Source: Kocuria marina (GTDB lineage: Bacteria; Actinomycetota; Actinomycetes; Actinomycetales; Micrococcaceae). From it: DNA of 64,000 bases. Positions within the stretch are counted from its first letter, which is position 1; the number at the start of each line of letters is the position of its first letter. This document shows, in pieces, positions 51,132 through 61,044 of this stretch. The stretch is taken from positions 1-64,000 of the forward strand of contig NZ_JROM01000016.1 of assembly GCF_000786655.1 (NCBI RefSeq), read 5' to 3'. The notes below the pieces were generated by a model, which was given only the letters and a program-made list of their open reading frames with translations, was not told where the DNA came from and searched no databases. The translations under genes were made by a program, and so were the position numbers.

Positions 51132-52835
51132 ATGGTGGCATCTGCCCAAGAGGGGACCGACGCGCAGAGTCTGCGTCCGTCCCGACCCGTGGCCCACTCG
51201 CTCGAGGAGCTCGCGCGGCTCACGGGCGCGCGGGTGGTCCCCGCCCCCACGGGGACCACCGCTCCCGTCACGGGAGTGGTCCTGAACTCGCGGGAGGTGC
51301 AGCCGGGTGACCTCTACGCCGCGCTGCCCGGGGCCAAGGTCCACGGTGCGCGATTCGCCGCCGACGCCGCCGCGGCCGGTGCCGTGGCGATCCTCACCGA
51401 CCCGGCCGGCGAGCGGGCCGCGGCCGAGGCGGGCGTGACCCTGCCGGTGCTCGTGAGCCCCGAACCCCGCTCATGGGTGGGTCCGGTGGCCCGCGCGGTC
51501 TACGACTCCCAACCGGCGGACGGCACCGGCCAGGAGCTCTTCGCGGTGACCGGCACCAACGGCAAGACCACCACGACCTACTTCATCACCTCGATCCTGC
51601 GCGCCCTGGGGCACACGACCGGGTTGATCGGCACCATCGAGATCCTCGCGGGGGACACCCCCATCCCGTCCCGCATGACCACGCCCGAGGCCCCGCACGT
51701 GCACTCCCTGCTGGCCCTGACCCGTGAACGCGGGATCACCGCCACCGCCATGGAGGTTTCGTCCCACGCCCTCGAGTTCCACCGCGTGGACGGCGTGCAC
51801 TACGACGTCGCCGGGTTCACGAACCTCACCCAGGACCACCTGGACCTGCACGGGTCCATGGCGGAGTACTTCGAGGCCAAGGCGCAGTTGTTCACGCGCG
51901 AGCGCACGCGCCGCGGCGTCGTCGTCCTCGGGGACGGGGACCCGTGGAGCGCCGCGATGGCGCAGCGGGCGCGCGAGAACCTGGGCGCGGAGAACGTCAC
52001 GACCGTCGCACTGCGCGGCACGGAGGCGGCCCGCGCGGAAGCCACCGGCCCCGAGGTAAACGATGCGGAGGGCACCGCGCCCGTCGGGACCGCCACGGTG
52101 GACGCCGCCGACTGGACGCTGCGCTCGCTGACCCGCCGCGGCATTGGCCACGCGTTCACGCTGCAGCACACGGACGGGCGCGCGCTGGACGTGCACACGG
52201 GACTGCCCGGTGAGTTCAACGTGGCCAACGCGGCGCTCGCCGTGCTCATGGTCCTGGACTCCGGCGTGGCCCCGGAAACCCTGCAATGCGTTCTGGACGA
52301 GCACGACCCTTTGAGCGCGGGCGTGCCCGGGCGCATGGAGCTCGTGGGCACGCGGCCCACTTCCCTCGTGGACTTCGCGCACAACCCGGACGCGCTCGCG
52401 CGCTCGCTGCGCGCCGTGACCCCCGAGGACGGACGCGGTCGGGTGATCGTGGTCTTCGGGGCCACGGGGGAGCGTGACACCACCAAGCGCCCGATCATGG
52501 GCCGGGTCGCGGCGGAGGAGGCGGACGTCGTGATCATCACGGACGACGATCCCCACGGTGAGGAACCCGCGCCCATCCGCGAGCAGGTCGCGCAGGGCGC
52601 GCGCGAGGCCGTGGCGAACGGTGCGCGCGCCACGGACGTGCTGGTCATCGAACCGCGCGCGACCGCGATCCGCACCGCGGTGCGCATGGCCCACCCGGAC
52701 GACGCCATCATCGTGGCGGGCCGCGGTCACGAGACCGCCATGGATTTCAACGGCGTGGTCGTGCCCCTGGACGACCGCGAAGAGCTGCGGGACGCCCTGG
52801 CGGCGTTGCACGCGGACACGAAGGAGCAGCAATGA
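51132..52835 (+). CDS. murE: UDP-MurNAc-tripeptide ligase, probably L-lysine-adding
   Basis: Adds the third residue to UDP-MurNAc-L-Ala-D-Glu. ATP site [14 protein letters not shown] (about 139-152), HDPLSAGVPGRMELV, and DFAHNPDALARSLRAV. The recognition loop reads TDDDPHGEEP (470-479), DDPH where meso-DAP enzymes have DNPR, which suggests a different amino acid. I choose ATG 51132 with AGAGGA at good spacing; ATG 51054 has no ribosome-binding site. It has 567 residues, a little long, with an insertion at about 300-325. Overlaps murF by four bases. Confidence 0.93.
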   Translation: MVASAQEGTDAQSLRPSRPVAHSLEELARLTGARVVPAPTGTTAPVTGVVLNSREVQPGDLYAALPGAKVHGARFAADAAAAGAVAILTDPAGERAAAEAGVTLPVLVSPEPRSWVGPVARAVYDSQPADGTGQELFAVTGTNGKTTTTYFITSILRALGHTTGLIGTIEILAGDTPIPSRMTTPEAPHVHSLLALTRERGITATAMEVSSHALEFHRVDGVHYDVAGFTNLTQDHLDLHGSMAEYFEAKAQLFTRERTRRGVVVLGDGDPWSAAMAQRARENLGAENVTTVALRGTEAARAEATGPEVNDAEGTAPVGTATVDAADWTLRSLTRRGIGHAFTLQHTDGRALDVHTGLPGEFNVANAALAVLMVLDSGVAPETLQCVLDEHDPLSAGVPGRMELVGTRPTSLVDFAHNPDALARSLRAVTPEDGRGRVIVVFGATGERDTTKRPIMGRVAAEEADVVIITDDDPHGEEPAPIREQVAQGAREAVANGARATDVLVIEPRATAIRTAVRMAHPDDAIIVAGRGHETAMDFNGVVVPLDDREELRDALAALHADTKEQQ

Positions 52836-54310
52836 TTGCCATGACCGCCGCGCAGCTCGCGCGGGCCGTGAACGGTGAGCTCGCGGGGGTCCCGGACCCC
52901 GGGTCGGTGACCGTCACCTCGGTCACGACCGATTCCCGGGAGGTCACCGCCGGCGCGTTGTTCGTCGCCAAGCCGGGTGAGACCACGGACGGGCACCGCT
53001 TCGTGCCCGTCGCAGCCGAATCCGGCGCGGTGCTGCACCTGACCGAGCGGCCCGTCACCGACGACTCCGGGGCCCCGTACCCGTGCGTCGTCGTCCCGGA
53101 CGTCGTCCTCGCGATGGGCGCGCTCGCGAGCCACGTGCTCGAGCAACTGCGTGCGGCGCACCCGGTCACCGTGGTGGCCGTGACGGGTTCGGTGGGCAAG
53201 ACCACCACCAAGGACCTGCTGCACGGGATCTTCTCGGCGCAGGGCCCCACGGTCGCGCCGCGCAACTCGTACAACGGCGAGGTGGGCGTGCCGCTCACGG
53301 TGTTCACGGCCACCGAGGACACCGAGTACTTCGTGATCGAGATGGGCGCCACGCACATCGGCAACATCCGCTACCTGTGCGACACCGTCCGCCCGGACGT
53401 GGGCGCCGTGCTGTGCGTGGGCTACGCCCACGCGGGTGAGTTCGGCGGCGTCGAGAACATCGCGCGCGCCAAGGGCGAGATGGTCGAGGGCCTGGCCGCG
53501 CACGGCACCGCGGTGCTCAACGACGACGACGCCCGCGTGCGTCCCATGCGCGAGCGCACCGACGCGCGCATCATCTCCTTCGGTCAGGGACCGGACGCCC
53601 ATGACCCGGGCCACGAGGACCCGCGCGTGTGGGCCGAGGACGTCACGGTGGGCACGGACGGGTGCCCGGCCTTCACCCTGCACTTCCCGGACGGCTCCGC
53701 CCACCCGGTGCACTCGCAACTGATCGGCGCGCACCACGTGACCAACCTGCTCGCCGCGGCCGCCGTGGCCTACGGCGCCGGGGTGCCCCCGCGGGAGATC
53801 GCCGAGGGCCTGACGGGCCGCGGCCCCCGCTCGCGGTGGCGCATGGAACGCACGGAACGCCCGGACGGCGTGACCGTGATCAACGACGCCTACAACGCCA
53901 ACCCGCAGTCCATGCGGGCCGCCCTGCAGACCCTCGCCCAACTGGGGCGCGGGGACGACGAGCACCCCGCGCGTCGCACGATCGCCGTGCTGGGCGGGAT
54001 GTTCGAACTGGGCGACGAGTCCATCACCGCCCACGCGGACCTCGGGCAGTTGCTCGTGCGGCTCAACGTCTCGCACGTCGTGGCCGTGGGGGAGGTGGCC
54101 CGGCCGGTCTACACCGCCGCGACCCTCGAGGGGTCGTGGGGCGAGGAAGCGGCGTGGGTCCCGGACACGGAACACGCCGAGCAGTACCTGCGCAACACAC
54201 TGCGACCGGGGGACATCGTGCTGTTCAAGGCGTCCAACGCCGCGGGGTTGCAGCACCTGGGGGACCGGGTGGCCCAGGCCACCACCGAGACGAACCACCA
54301 GGAGGGTTGA
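52832..54310 (+). CDS. murF: UDP-MurNAc-tripeptide D-Ala-D-Ala ligase
   Basis: Adds D-Ala-D-Ala to finish the UDP-MurNAc-pentapeptide. ATP loop VAVTGSVGKTTTKDLLHGIF, then RNSYNGEVGVPLTVF, IEMGATHIGNIRYLC and INDAYNANPQSMRAAL in order. It has 492 residues from ATG 52832, with AAGGAG seven bases before; ATG 52841 is an alternative. Four bases separate its stop from mraY. Confidence 0.96.
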   Translation: MIAMTAAQLARAVNGELAGVPDPGSVTVTSVTTDSREVTAGALFVAKPGETTDGHRFVPVAAESGAVLHLTERPVTDDSGAPYPCVVVPDVVLAMGALASHVLEQLRAAHPVTVVAVTGSVGKTTTKDLLHGIFSAQGPTVAPRNSYNGEVGVPLTVFTATEDTEYFVIEMGATHIGNIRYLCDTVRPDVGAVLCVGYAHAGEFGGVENIARAKGEMVEGLAAHGTAVLNDDDARVRPMRERTDARIISFGQGPDAHDPGHEDPRVWAEDVTVGTDGCPAFTLHFPDGSAHPVHSQLIGAHHVTNLLAAAAVAYGAGVPPREIAEGLTGRGPRSRWRMERTERPDGVTVINDAYNANPQSMRAALQTLAQLGRGDDEHPARRTIAVLGGMFELGDESITAHADLGQLLVRLNVSHVVAVGEVARPVYTAATLEGSWGEEAAWVPDTEHAEQYLRNTLRPGDIVLFKASNAAGLQHLGDRVAQATTETNHQEG

Positions 54311-54314
54311 GCCC

Positions 54315-55448
54315 ATGATCCAATTGCTCGTGGCAGCGGGGCTCGGTCTCGTGTTCTCCATCTTCGGCACGCCCGCCCTGATCCGGGTGCTCGCCCGGCG
54401 CGGGTACGGCCAGTACATCCGCGACGACGGACCCACGTCCCACCAGACCAAACGCGGCACCCCCACCATGGGCGGTGTGGCCATCCTGCTCTCCGTCGTG
54501 GCCGCCTACCTGGTGACCCACCTGATCAGCGTGCTCGCGTGGCCGGAGAACGGCGGGATCACCCTGTCCGGCGTGCTCGCCCTGGCCCTGATGCTCGGCA
54601 TGGGACTCGTGGGTTTCCTGGACGACTTCAAGAAGATCTCCAAGAAACAGAACCTGGGGCTGACCGCGGCCGGGAAGATGGCCCTGCAGGGGGCCATCGG
54701 CATCGCGTTCGCCCTGCTCGTGCTGTTCTTCCCGGACGAGGCGGGCAACACCCCGGCCTCCACGGCGATCTCCTGGACCCGGGACACCGGCGTGGACCTC
54801 GCGTTCGCCGGGCCGATCGTGGGTGCCATCCTGTTCGTGATCTGGGTGAACCTGATCGCCACGGGCACCACCAACGCCGTGAACCTCACGGACGGTCTGG
54901 ACGGGCTCGCCACGGGCGCGTCCATCCTGGTGTTCAGCGGGTACATGCTCATCACCCTGTGGCAGGCCGGTCACCTGTGCGAGAACGTGGCCCAGGCGGC
55001 GTGCTACGAGGTGCGGGATCCCATGGACCTCTCGATCGTGGCCGCGGCCCTGGTGGGCGCGCTCATCGGGTTCCTGTGGTGGAACACGTCCCCGGCCAAG
55101 ATCTTCATGGGGGACACCGGTTCGCTCGGTCTGGGCGGCGCGCTCGCGGCGTTCTCGGTGCTCTCGCGCACCGAACTGCTGCTGATCCTGATCGCCGGGC
55201 TGTTCGTGATCATCACCCTGTCCGTGATCCTGCAGGTGGGCTACTTCAAGCTCTCCCACGGCAAGCGGATCTTCAAGATGGCCCCGCTGCAACACCACTT
55301 CGAGCTCAAGGGCTGGCAGGAGGTCACGATCGTGGTCCGGTTCTGGATCATCGCCGGTCTGTTCGTGGCCGCCGCGCTCGGTGTGTTCTACGGTGACTGG
55401 TTGCTGCACAACGGCGGCGCGTTCCCCGGCGCGGAAGCGCTGCACTGA
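54315..55448 (+). CDS. mraY: Phospho-MurNAc-pentapeptide transferase
   Basis: Polytopic enzyme that attaches phospho-MurNAc-pentapeptide to undecaprenyl phosphate to make lipid I. Ten helices; catalytic Asp pair in LVGFLDDFKKIS, NAVNLTDGLDGLATGA, FMGDTGSLGLGGAL and the final MAPLQHHFELKGWQE. It has 377 residues. A 77-base gap with a strong hairpin follows before murD. Confidence 0.96.
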   Translation: MIQLLVAAGLGLVFSIFGTPALIRVLARRGYGQYIRDDGPTSHQTKRGTPTMGGVAILLSVVAAYLVTHLISVLAWPENGGITLSGVLALALMLGMGLVGFLDDFKKISKKQNLGLTAAGKMALQGAIGIAFALLVLFFPDEAGNTPASTAISWTRDTGVDLAFAGPIVGAILFVIWVNLIATGTTNAVNLTDGLDGLATGASILVFSGYMLITLWQAGHLCENVAQAACYEVRDPMDLSIVAAALVGALIGFLWWNTSPAKIFMGDTGSLGLGGALAAFSVLSRTELLLILIAGLFVIITLSVILQVGYFKLSHGKRIFKMAPLQHHFELKGWQEVTIVVRFWIIAGLFVAAALGVFYGDWLLHNGGAFPGAEALH

Positions 55449-55450
55449 CC

Positions 55451-55494
55451 GCCCGGCGCGCACCCTCCGTTCTCGAGGGGGATGCGCGCCGGGC
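55451..55494 (+). promoter_or_regulatory. Strong hairpin between mraY and murD
   Basis: GCCCGGCGCGCA (55451-55462) pairs perfectly with TGCGCGCCGGGC (55483-55494), with CCCTC/GAGGG pairing inside (55463-55467 with 55475-55479). It starts three bases after the mraY stop and has no T-tract. A partial terminator or mRNA-stability element within the dcw operon is likely. Confidence 0.6.
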
Positions 55495-55525
55495 ACCCAC
55501 GAGACCACCCACGACCGACACGAGG

Positions 55526-57115
55526 ATGAGGCAGAGACCGGACATGATGCACGCGAGCAACGACAACCCCGTCCTGGACGATCCCCCCCTCGCGGAGCTG
55601 ACCAGCTGGGACGCCCCCTGGTCGGGACTGCGCGCGGTGGTGGCCGGGATCGGGGTCTCGGGTTTCGCAGCGGCGGACACCCTGATCGAACTCGGTGCGC
55701 TCGTCACGGTCCTGGACTCGCGGGACACCGAACGCAACCGCCAGAGCGCGGACACGTTGAAGATCGTGGGCGCGAGCGACGTCGTCCTCGGGCCGGACGC
55801 CATGACGGACGTCCCGGACGTTGCCGGGGCCCGGCCCGACGTCGTGATCACGTCCCCGGGCTTCCCGCCCACCCACCCGCTGCTCGCCGCGGCGCGCGAG
55901 GAGGGCATCCAGATCTGGGGTGACGTGGAGCTCGCGTGGCGCGTGAACCGCCGCGCGGGGCGCAAGACCCCCGAGTGGGTGTGCATCACGGGCACCAACG
56001 GGAAGACGACGACCGTGGGGATGACCGCCTCCATCCTGCAGGCCGCCGGGCTCAAGGCCGTGGCCGTGGGCAACGTGGGCACGCCCATCCTGGACGCCCT
56101 GCGTGATCCCGTGGAGTACGACGTCCTGGCCGTGGAGCTGTCCAGCTTCCAGCTGCACTGGACGTACTCCGTGTCCCCGCTGGCGTCCGTGGTGCTCAAC
56201 GTGGCCCAGGACCACGTGGACTGGCACGGCAGTTTCGAGAACTACCGCGCGGACAAGTCCCGCGTGTACGAGAACACGCGGGTCGCGTGCGTGTACAACG
56301 CCGAACAGGACGGCGCCGAGCAGCTCGTGGAGGACGCGGACGTGATCGAGGGCTGCCGCGCGGTGGGCTTCACCACGCAGACCCCGGGGTTGTCCATGGT
56401 GGGCGTGGTGGACGACCTGCTCGTGGACCGCGCGTTCGTCGCGGACCGCGCCACGACCGCCGCGGAGATCGGTTCGATCGCGGACACCGGCTCCATCCCC
56501 ACGCGCCACATCGTGGCCAACGCGCTCGCCGCCGCGGCGCTCGCGCGCGCCGCCGGGGTGAGCCCCGAGGCCGTGCGGGACGGGCTGCGCGCCCACCGCC
56601 CCGGCGAGCACCGGATCCAGCTCGTGGCCGAATCGGACGGGGTGCGCTGGATCAACGACTCCAAGGCCACCAACCCGCACGCCGCGCAGGCGTCCCTGTC
56701 TGCGTTCGACTCCGTGGTGTGGATCGCGGGCGGACTGTCCAAGGGCGTCACGTACGACTCCCTCGTGGAGCGCAACGCGGACCGGCTGCGCGCGGTCGTC
56801 GTGATCGGCACCGACGACGCCGCTCTGCTGGACGCGCTCTCGCGCCTCGCCCCGAGCGTCCCCGTCCTCGCGGCGACCCCGGGCCTGGACAGCACCACCG
56901 ATTGGCCCGGATCCGCGGGGCCGGAGGATTCGGGGATCGACCCGAGCGACGGGCACGCCGTGATGCGCCGGGCCGTGCGACTGGCCCGCGAGCACGCCGA
57001 ACCCAAGGACACCGTGCTGATGGCACCGGCGGCCGCGTCCATGGACCAGTTCGCCGACTACGCGGACCGGGGCAACGCGTTCATGCACGGCGTGCACGAG
57101 GAATTGGGGTTCTGA
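55526..57115 (+). CDS. murD: UDP-MurNAc-L-alanine D-glutamate ligase
   Basis: Adds D-Glu to UDP-MurNAc-L-Ala. The N-terminal Rossmann-like domain has [20 protein letters not shown], the ATP site [19 protein letters not shown], then [20 protein letters not shown] and [18 protein letters not shown]. It has 529 residues if started at ATG 55526; ATG 55544 or 55547 are alternatives with no better ribosome-binding site, and the first 25 residues are not conserved. It overlaps ftsW by one base. Confidence 0.95.
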   Translation: MRQRPDMMHASNDNPVLDDPPLAELTSWDAPWSGLRAVVAGIGVSGFAAADTLIELGALVTVLDSRDTERNRQSADTLKIVGASDVVLGPDAMTDVPDVAGARPDVVITSPGFPPTHPLLAAAREEGIQIWGDVELAWRVNRRAGRKTPEWVCITGTNGKTTTVGMTASILQAAGLKAVAVGNVGTPILDALRDPVEYDVLAVELSSFQLHWTYSVSPLASVVLNVAQDHVDWHGSFENYRADKSRVYENTRVACVYNAEQDGAEQLVEDADVIEGCRAVGFTTQTPGLSMVGVVDDLLVDRAFVADRATTAAEIGSIADTGSIPTRHIVANALAAAALARAAGVSPEAVRDGLRAHRPGEHRIQLVAESDGVRWINDSKATNPHAAQASLSAFDSVVWIAGGLSKGVTYDSLVERNADRLRAVVVIGTDDAALLDALSRLAPSVPVLAATPGLDSTTDWPGSAGPEDSGIDPSDGHAVMRRAVRLAREHAEPKDTVLMAPAAASMDQFADYADRGNAFMHGVHEELGF

Positions 57116-58473
57116 TGGCCACCCGCACACCCACACGCCCCCGGGACACCGACTCCGAGGAGACCGGGACCCGTTCCGCCGCGCTGAGCACCAGGATGCG
57201 CCGCTGGTGGCACCAGCTCACCGACGGCCCGCTGTTCCACTCCTACTACGCCCTGGCCGGGTGCGTGGTGCTGCTCACCGGCATCGGCGTGATGATGGTG
57301 CTCTCCGCGTCCGCGGTGGAATCGATCTCCGACAGTCGCTCGGCGTACGCCCTGTTCGCGCGCCAGGCGCTGTTCGGGGTCGTGGGGTTGATCGCGATGT
57401 TCGCGCTGTCGATGGTGCCACCCCACTTCTACACGCGGATCGCGTGGGTGCTATGGGGTCTCAGCGTGCTCGTGTCCCTGCTCGTGTTCACACCCCTGGG
57501 GCGGGAGGTCAACGGCAACCGCAACTGGCTCGTGCTGGGCGGTCAGTCGTTCCAGCCCTCGGAGTTCGCCAAGCTCGCGCTGTGTATCTGGCTCGCGGCG
57601 ATGTTCGCGCGCCAGGGAGATGCGGTCGCGCAGCACTGGAAGCCGGCCCTGTGGCCCTCCGTCGTGGGATTCCTGGTCCCCACCCTCCTCACGCTGGCCG
57701 GCGGGGACGCCGGTACGGCCATCGTGTTCTGCCTCATCTACGCCGCGGCACTGTGGTTCGCGCGCGCACCCCTGAAGATCTTCCTCGTGGGCGCGGCCGG
57801 CCTCGTCCTGGGCGGGTTGTTCCTCGTGATCACTGCGCCGCACCGTCTGGACCGGATCACCGGGTGGCTGTTCGGGGAGTGCGGCGCCACGGACGCGTGC
57901 TGGCAGGCACAGCAAGGACTCAACGCCCTGGCCACCGGCGGCTGGTGGGGCGTGGGGCTCGGCCAGTCCCGGCTCAAATACAACTACGTGCCCGAGGCCC
58001 ACAACGATTACATCTTCTCGATCATCGGCGAGGAACTCGGCCTCGTGGGTACCGTGATCATCCTGGCGCTGTTCATCGTGATGGTCGTGGCCATGGCCCG
58101 GATCCTGTTGCGCACCCGCAGCACGTTCGTGCGGATCACCACCGCGTGCGTGGCCACGTGGCTCGTGGGCCAGGCCTTCGTGAACCTGGGCATGGTCACC
58201 GGCCTGCTCCCGGTGATCGGTATCCCGCTGCCCTTCATCAGCTACGGTGGATCCGCGCTGCTGATGACCATGGCGGCCGTGGGCGTGGTCATGTCCTTCG
58301 CCCGGGTCCCGCGCTCGGTGCGTGTGGGTCCCGGACGGTCCGGGGCGGCATCGGGCACCCAGATCCTGGACGACCAGGAGGCCTACGAGCGCGGGCTGGC
58401 CACGCAACCGGAACGCCCCCGGACGTCGTGGGCGCAGCGCGTGACCCAGCGGTTCGGAAAGGGACGAGAATGA
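57115..58473 (+). CDS. ftsW: Septal peptidoglycan polymerase FtsW (SEDS family)
   Basis: Glycosyltransferase that polymerises lipid II with FtsI as partner. Ten helices; SEDS motifs [59 protein letters not shown] with the catalytic Asp loop, and [17 protein letters not shown]. It has 452 residues, with a hydrophilic N-terminus of about 40 and a C-terminus of about 50 beyond the last helix. ATG 57115 overlaps murD; the stop overlaps murG by four bases. Confidence 0.95.
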   Translation: MATRTPTRPRDTDSEETGTRSAALSTRMRRWWHQLTDGPLFHSYYALAGCVVLLTGIGVMMVLSASAVESISDSRSAYALFARQALFGVVGLIAMFALSMVPPHFYTRIAWVLWGLSVLVSLLVFTPLGREVNGNRNWLVLGGQSFQPSEFAKLALCIWLAAMFARQGDAVAQHWKPALWPSVVGFLVPTLLTLAGGDAGTAIVFCLIYAAALWFARAPLKIFLVGAAGLVLGGLFLVITAPHRLDRITGWLFGECGATDACWQAQQGLNALATGGWWGVGLGQSRLKYNYVPEAHNDYIFSIIGEELGLVGTVIILALFIVMVVAMARILLRTRSTFVRITTACVATWLVGQAFVNLGMVTGLLPVIGIPLPFISYGGSALLMTMAAVGVVMSFARVPRSVRVGPGRSGAASGTQILDDQEAYERGLATQPERPRTSWAQRVTQRFGKGRE

Positions 58474-59603
58474 CAACCACGCACGACATCGACCACCAGC
58501 AAAAGCGGGCCGGATCCGCCCGCGTGGTGCTCGCCGGTGGCGGCACCGCGGGGCACATCAGCCCCCTGCTGGCCATCGCCGACGCCGTGCAGCAGTTGCG
58601 CGCGGACGCCACGGTGTGCGCCGTGGGCACTGCCTCCGGCATGGAGACGCGGCTCGTCCCGCAGGCCGGTGTACCCCTCGAACTGATCGACCGCGTGCCC
58701 CTGCCCCGCAAGCCGTCCCTGGACCTCGCGCGCCTGCCGCGTCGGCTGTCCGCCGCGGTGCGCCAGGCCGGCCGGATCTTGGACGCGCAACAGGCCACGG
58801 TGGTCGTGGGCGTGGGCGGGTACGTGTGCACGCCCGTGTACCTCGCGGCCGCGAGGCGTCGGATCCCCGTGGTGATCCACGAGGCCAACGCCAAGCCCGG
58901 GATGGCGAACCGGGTGGGCGCCCGGTTCGCGTCCGTCGTGGCGACCGCCTTCCCGGACACCCCGCTGCGTGGTGCGCGCACCGTGGGCATGCCCATGCGG
59001 CGTGAGATCGCCACGCTGGACCGGACCGCGGAACGCGCGCAGGCCCGCGCGGCGCTTGGGCTGGACCCGGACCTGCCCACCGTGGTGGTCACGGGTGGTT
59101 CCTCCGGTGCCCAGTCCCTGAACCGGACCGTGGCCGCGATTGCGGGGGAGGTCGCGCGGCACGGGTACCAGCTGCTGCACGTGACGGGGCGCGCCAAGGA
59201 AGTGCGCACCCCGGACGGCGAGCTGCTGCGCGCGCCGAACTACGTCCAGACCGAGTACGTGGACGGGATGGAGAAGGTCTACGCGGCCGCGGACCTGCTC
59301 GTGGCCCGCGCAGGCGCGGCCACGGTGTGCGAGGTCGCCGCCGTGGGTCTGCCCGCCGTTTTCGTGCCCCTGCCCATCGGTAACGGTGAGCAGGCACTCA
59401 ATGCCCGCTCCATCGTAGCCGCGGGTGGTGCCGAGATCGTGCGGGACGCCGAGTTCACCGCCGCGTTCTACCGCGAGACCGTGGTCCCGCTCGTGACCGA
59501 CGCTCCCCGGCTCGATCGCATGGCCCAGGCCTCTGCCGCCCACGGTGTCCGCGACGCCGCGCAGGTGATGGCCCGGCTCACCCTCGACCACGCCCGCCGC
59601 TGA
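58470..59603 (+). CDS. murG: Lipid II synthase (UDP-GlcNAc transferase) MurG
   Basis: Adds GlcNAc to lipid I on the cytoplasmic face. [20 protein letters not shown] at the N-terminus, [32 protein letters not shown], and [20 protein letters not shown] then [13 protein letters not shown] are typical of the GT-B fold. It has 377 residues; the first 17 are an unconserved extension. ATG 58470 overlaps the ftsW stop. Confidence 0.95.
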   Translation: MTTTHDIDHQQKRAGSARVVLAGGGTAGHISPLLAIADAVQQLRADATVCAVGTASGMETRLVPQAGVPLELIDRVPLPRKPSLDLARLPRRLSAAVRQAGRILDAQQATVVVGVGGYVCTPVYLAAARRRIPVVIHEANAKPGMANRVGARFASVVATAFPDTPLRGARTVGMPMRREIATLDRTAERAQARAALGLDPDLPTVVVTGGSSGAQSLNRTVAAIAGEVARHGYQLLHVTGRAKEVRTPDGELLRAPNYVQTEYVDGMEKVYAAADLLVARAGAATVCEVAAVGLPAVFVPLPIGNGEQALNARSIVAAGGAEIVRDAEFTAAFYRETVVPLVTDAPRLDRMAQASAAHGVRDAAQVMARLTLDHARR

Positions 59604-59637
59604 AAACCTTCCCCCCCCCACGTCCCCAGGAGAACCA

Positions 59638-61044
59638 GTGAACACCCAGCAACCCCTCGATCCCCACGGCCTGGGCCGCGTGCACTTCATCGGCATGGGC
59701 GGGGCGGGCATGTCCGCGGTCGCGCGGTTGCTGCTCGCGCGCGGTGTGGCGGTGAGCGGTTCGGACGCGAAGGACTCGGCCGGGTTGCGGCAGCTCGAGG
59801 CGCTGGGAGCCACGGTGTTCGTGGGGCAGTCCGCGGCCCACGTGGCCGACGCCGCGACGGTGGTCGTCTCCACGGCAATCAAGGAGACGAACCTGGAACT
59901 GGCCGCAGCACGTGCCGCGGGTGCGCGGATCCTGCACCGCTCGCAGGCACTCGCTGCGGCGATGCACGGCAGGAACGTGATCGCGGTCGCGGGGACGCAC
60001 GGGAAGACGACCACGAGTTCGATGGCCGCCGTGGCCCTGCAGGCGGCGGGCATGGACCCGTCCTGGGCCGTGGGCGCCCACGTCCCGGATCTCGGCGCCA
60101 ATGCGGGCTTCGGTTCCGGCGACTGGTTCGTGGCTGAGGCCGACGAGTCGGACGGCTCCTTCCTGACCTACCACCCGCGGATCGCAATCATCACCAACGT
60201 GGAACCGGACCACCTGGACCACTACGGCAGCGCGGAAGCGTTCTACGCCGCGTTCGAGGCGTTCTGCGACACCATCCGCCCCGGTGGGGCCCTCGTGGCG
60301 TGCGCGGACGATCCGGGCGCGGACCGGCTCGCGCGGCGTCGTCGGGACCGCGGGGAGGCCGTGCTCACGTACGGGCAGGACCCGGCCGCGGACGTCGTCG
60401 TCTCGGACGCCACGCCGCACGGCACGGGCTCGTCCTGCACGCTCACGTTCGACCGCGACGGCGCCCGGCGCACCGTGGCGCTCACGCTCGCCGTTCCTGG
60501 AGCGCACAACGTGGCCGACGCCGCGGCGGCGTTCACCGCGGGCCTCGCCGCGGGCGCGGACCCGGACCTGCTCGCCGAGGGCCTGGGCTCGTTCCACGGT
60601 TCGTCACGGCGTTTCGACCCCAAGGGCGAGGACGGCGGGGTGCGGGTCTTCGACGACTACGCTCACCACCCCACGGAGGTCGCCGCCGCGCTCACGGCCG
60701 CGCGCGACGTCGCCCAGGGTCACCGCGTGCTCGCTGTGTTCCAACCCCACCTGTACTCGCGCACCCGGGAGTTCGCGGAGGCGTTCTGCCGCGCCCTCGA
60801 GATCGCAGACCTCGCGTGCGTCACGGACGTCTTCGGCGCGCGCGAGGAACCCCAGCCGGGGATCACCGGCGCCGCGATCACCGGACACGCCTCCGACGAC
60901 CGGGTGGTCTCCACCCCGAGCGCCGAGGAGGCGATCGAGACCGTGGTGGCCCGTGCGCGTCCCGGGGACGTGATCATGACGATCGGCGCCGGTGACGTGA
61001 CCGCTCTCGGGCCGCGGATCCTCTCCGCGTTGGCGCAGCGCTGA
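59638..61044 (+). CDS. murC: UDP-MurNAc L-alanine ligase
   Basis: Adds L-Ala to UDP-MurNAc, the first amino acid of the stem. HFIGMGGAGMSAVARLLLAR, ATP loop VAGTHGKTTTSSMAAVAL, EADESDGSFLTYHPRIAIIT and DDYAHHPTEVAAALTAARD identify it. It has 468 residues from GTG 59638 with AGGAGA upstream. It overlaps ftsQ by one base. Confidence 0.96.
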   Translation: MNTQQPLDPHGLGRVHFIGMGGAGMSAVARLLLARGVAVSGSDAKDSAGLRQLEALGATVFVGQSAAHVADAATVVVSTAIKETNLELAAARAAGARILHRSQALAAAMHGRNVIAVAGTHGKTTTSSMAAVALQAAGMDPSWAVGAHVPDLGANAGFGSGDWFVAEADESDGSFLTYHPRIAIITNVEPDHLDHYGSAEAFYAAFEAFCDTIRPGGALVACADDPGADRLARRRRDRGEAVLTYGQDPAADVVVSDATPHGTGSSCTLTFDRDGARRTVALTLAVPGAHNVADAAAAFTAGLAAGADPDLLAEGLGSFHGSSRRFDPKGEDGGVRVFDDYAHHPTEVAAALTAARDVAQGHRVLAVFQPHLYSRTREFAEAFCRALEIADLACVTDVFGAREEPQPGITGAAITGHASDDRVVSTPSAEEAIETVVARARPGDVIMTIGAGDVTALGPRILSALAQR

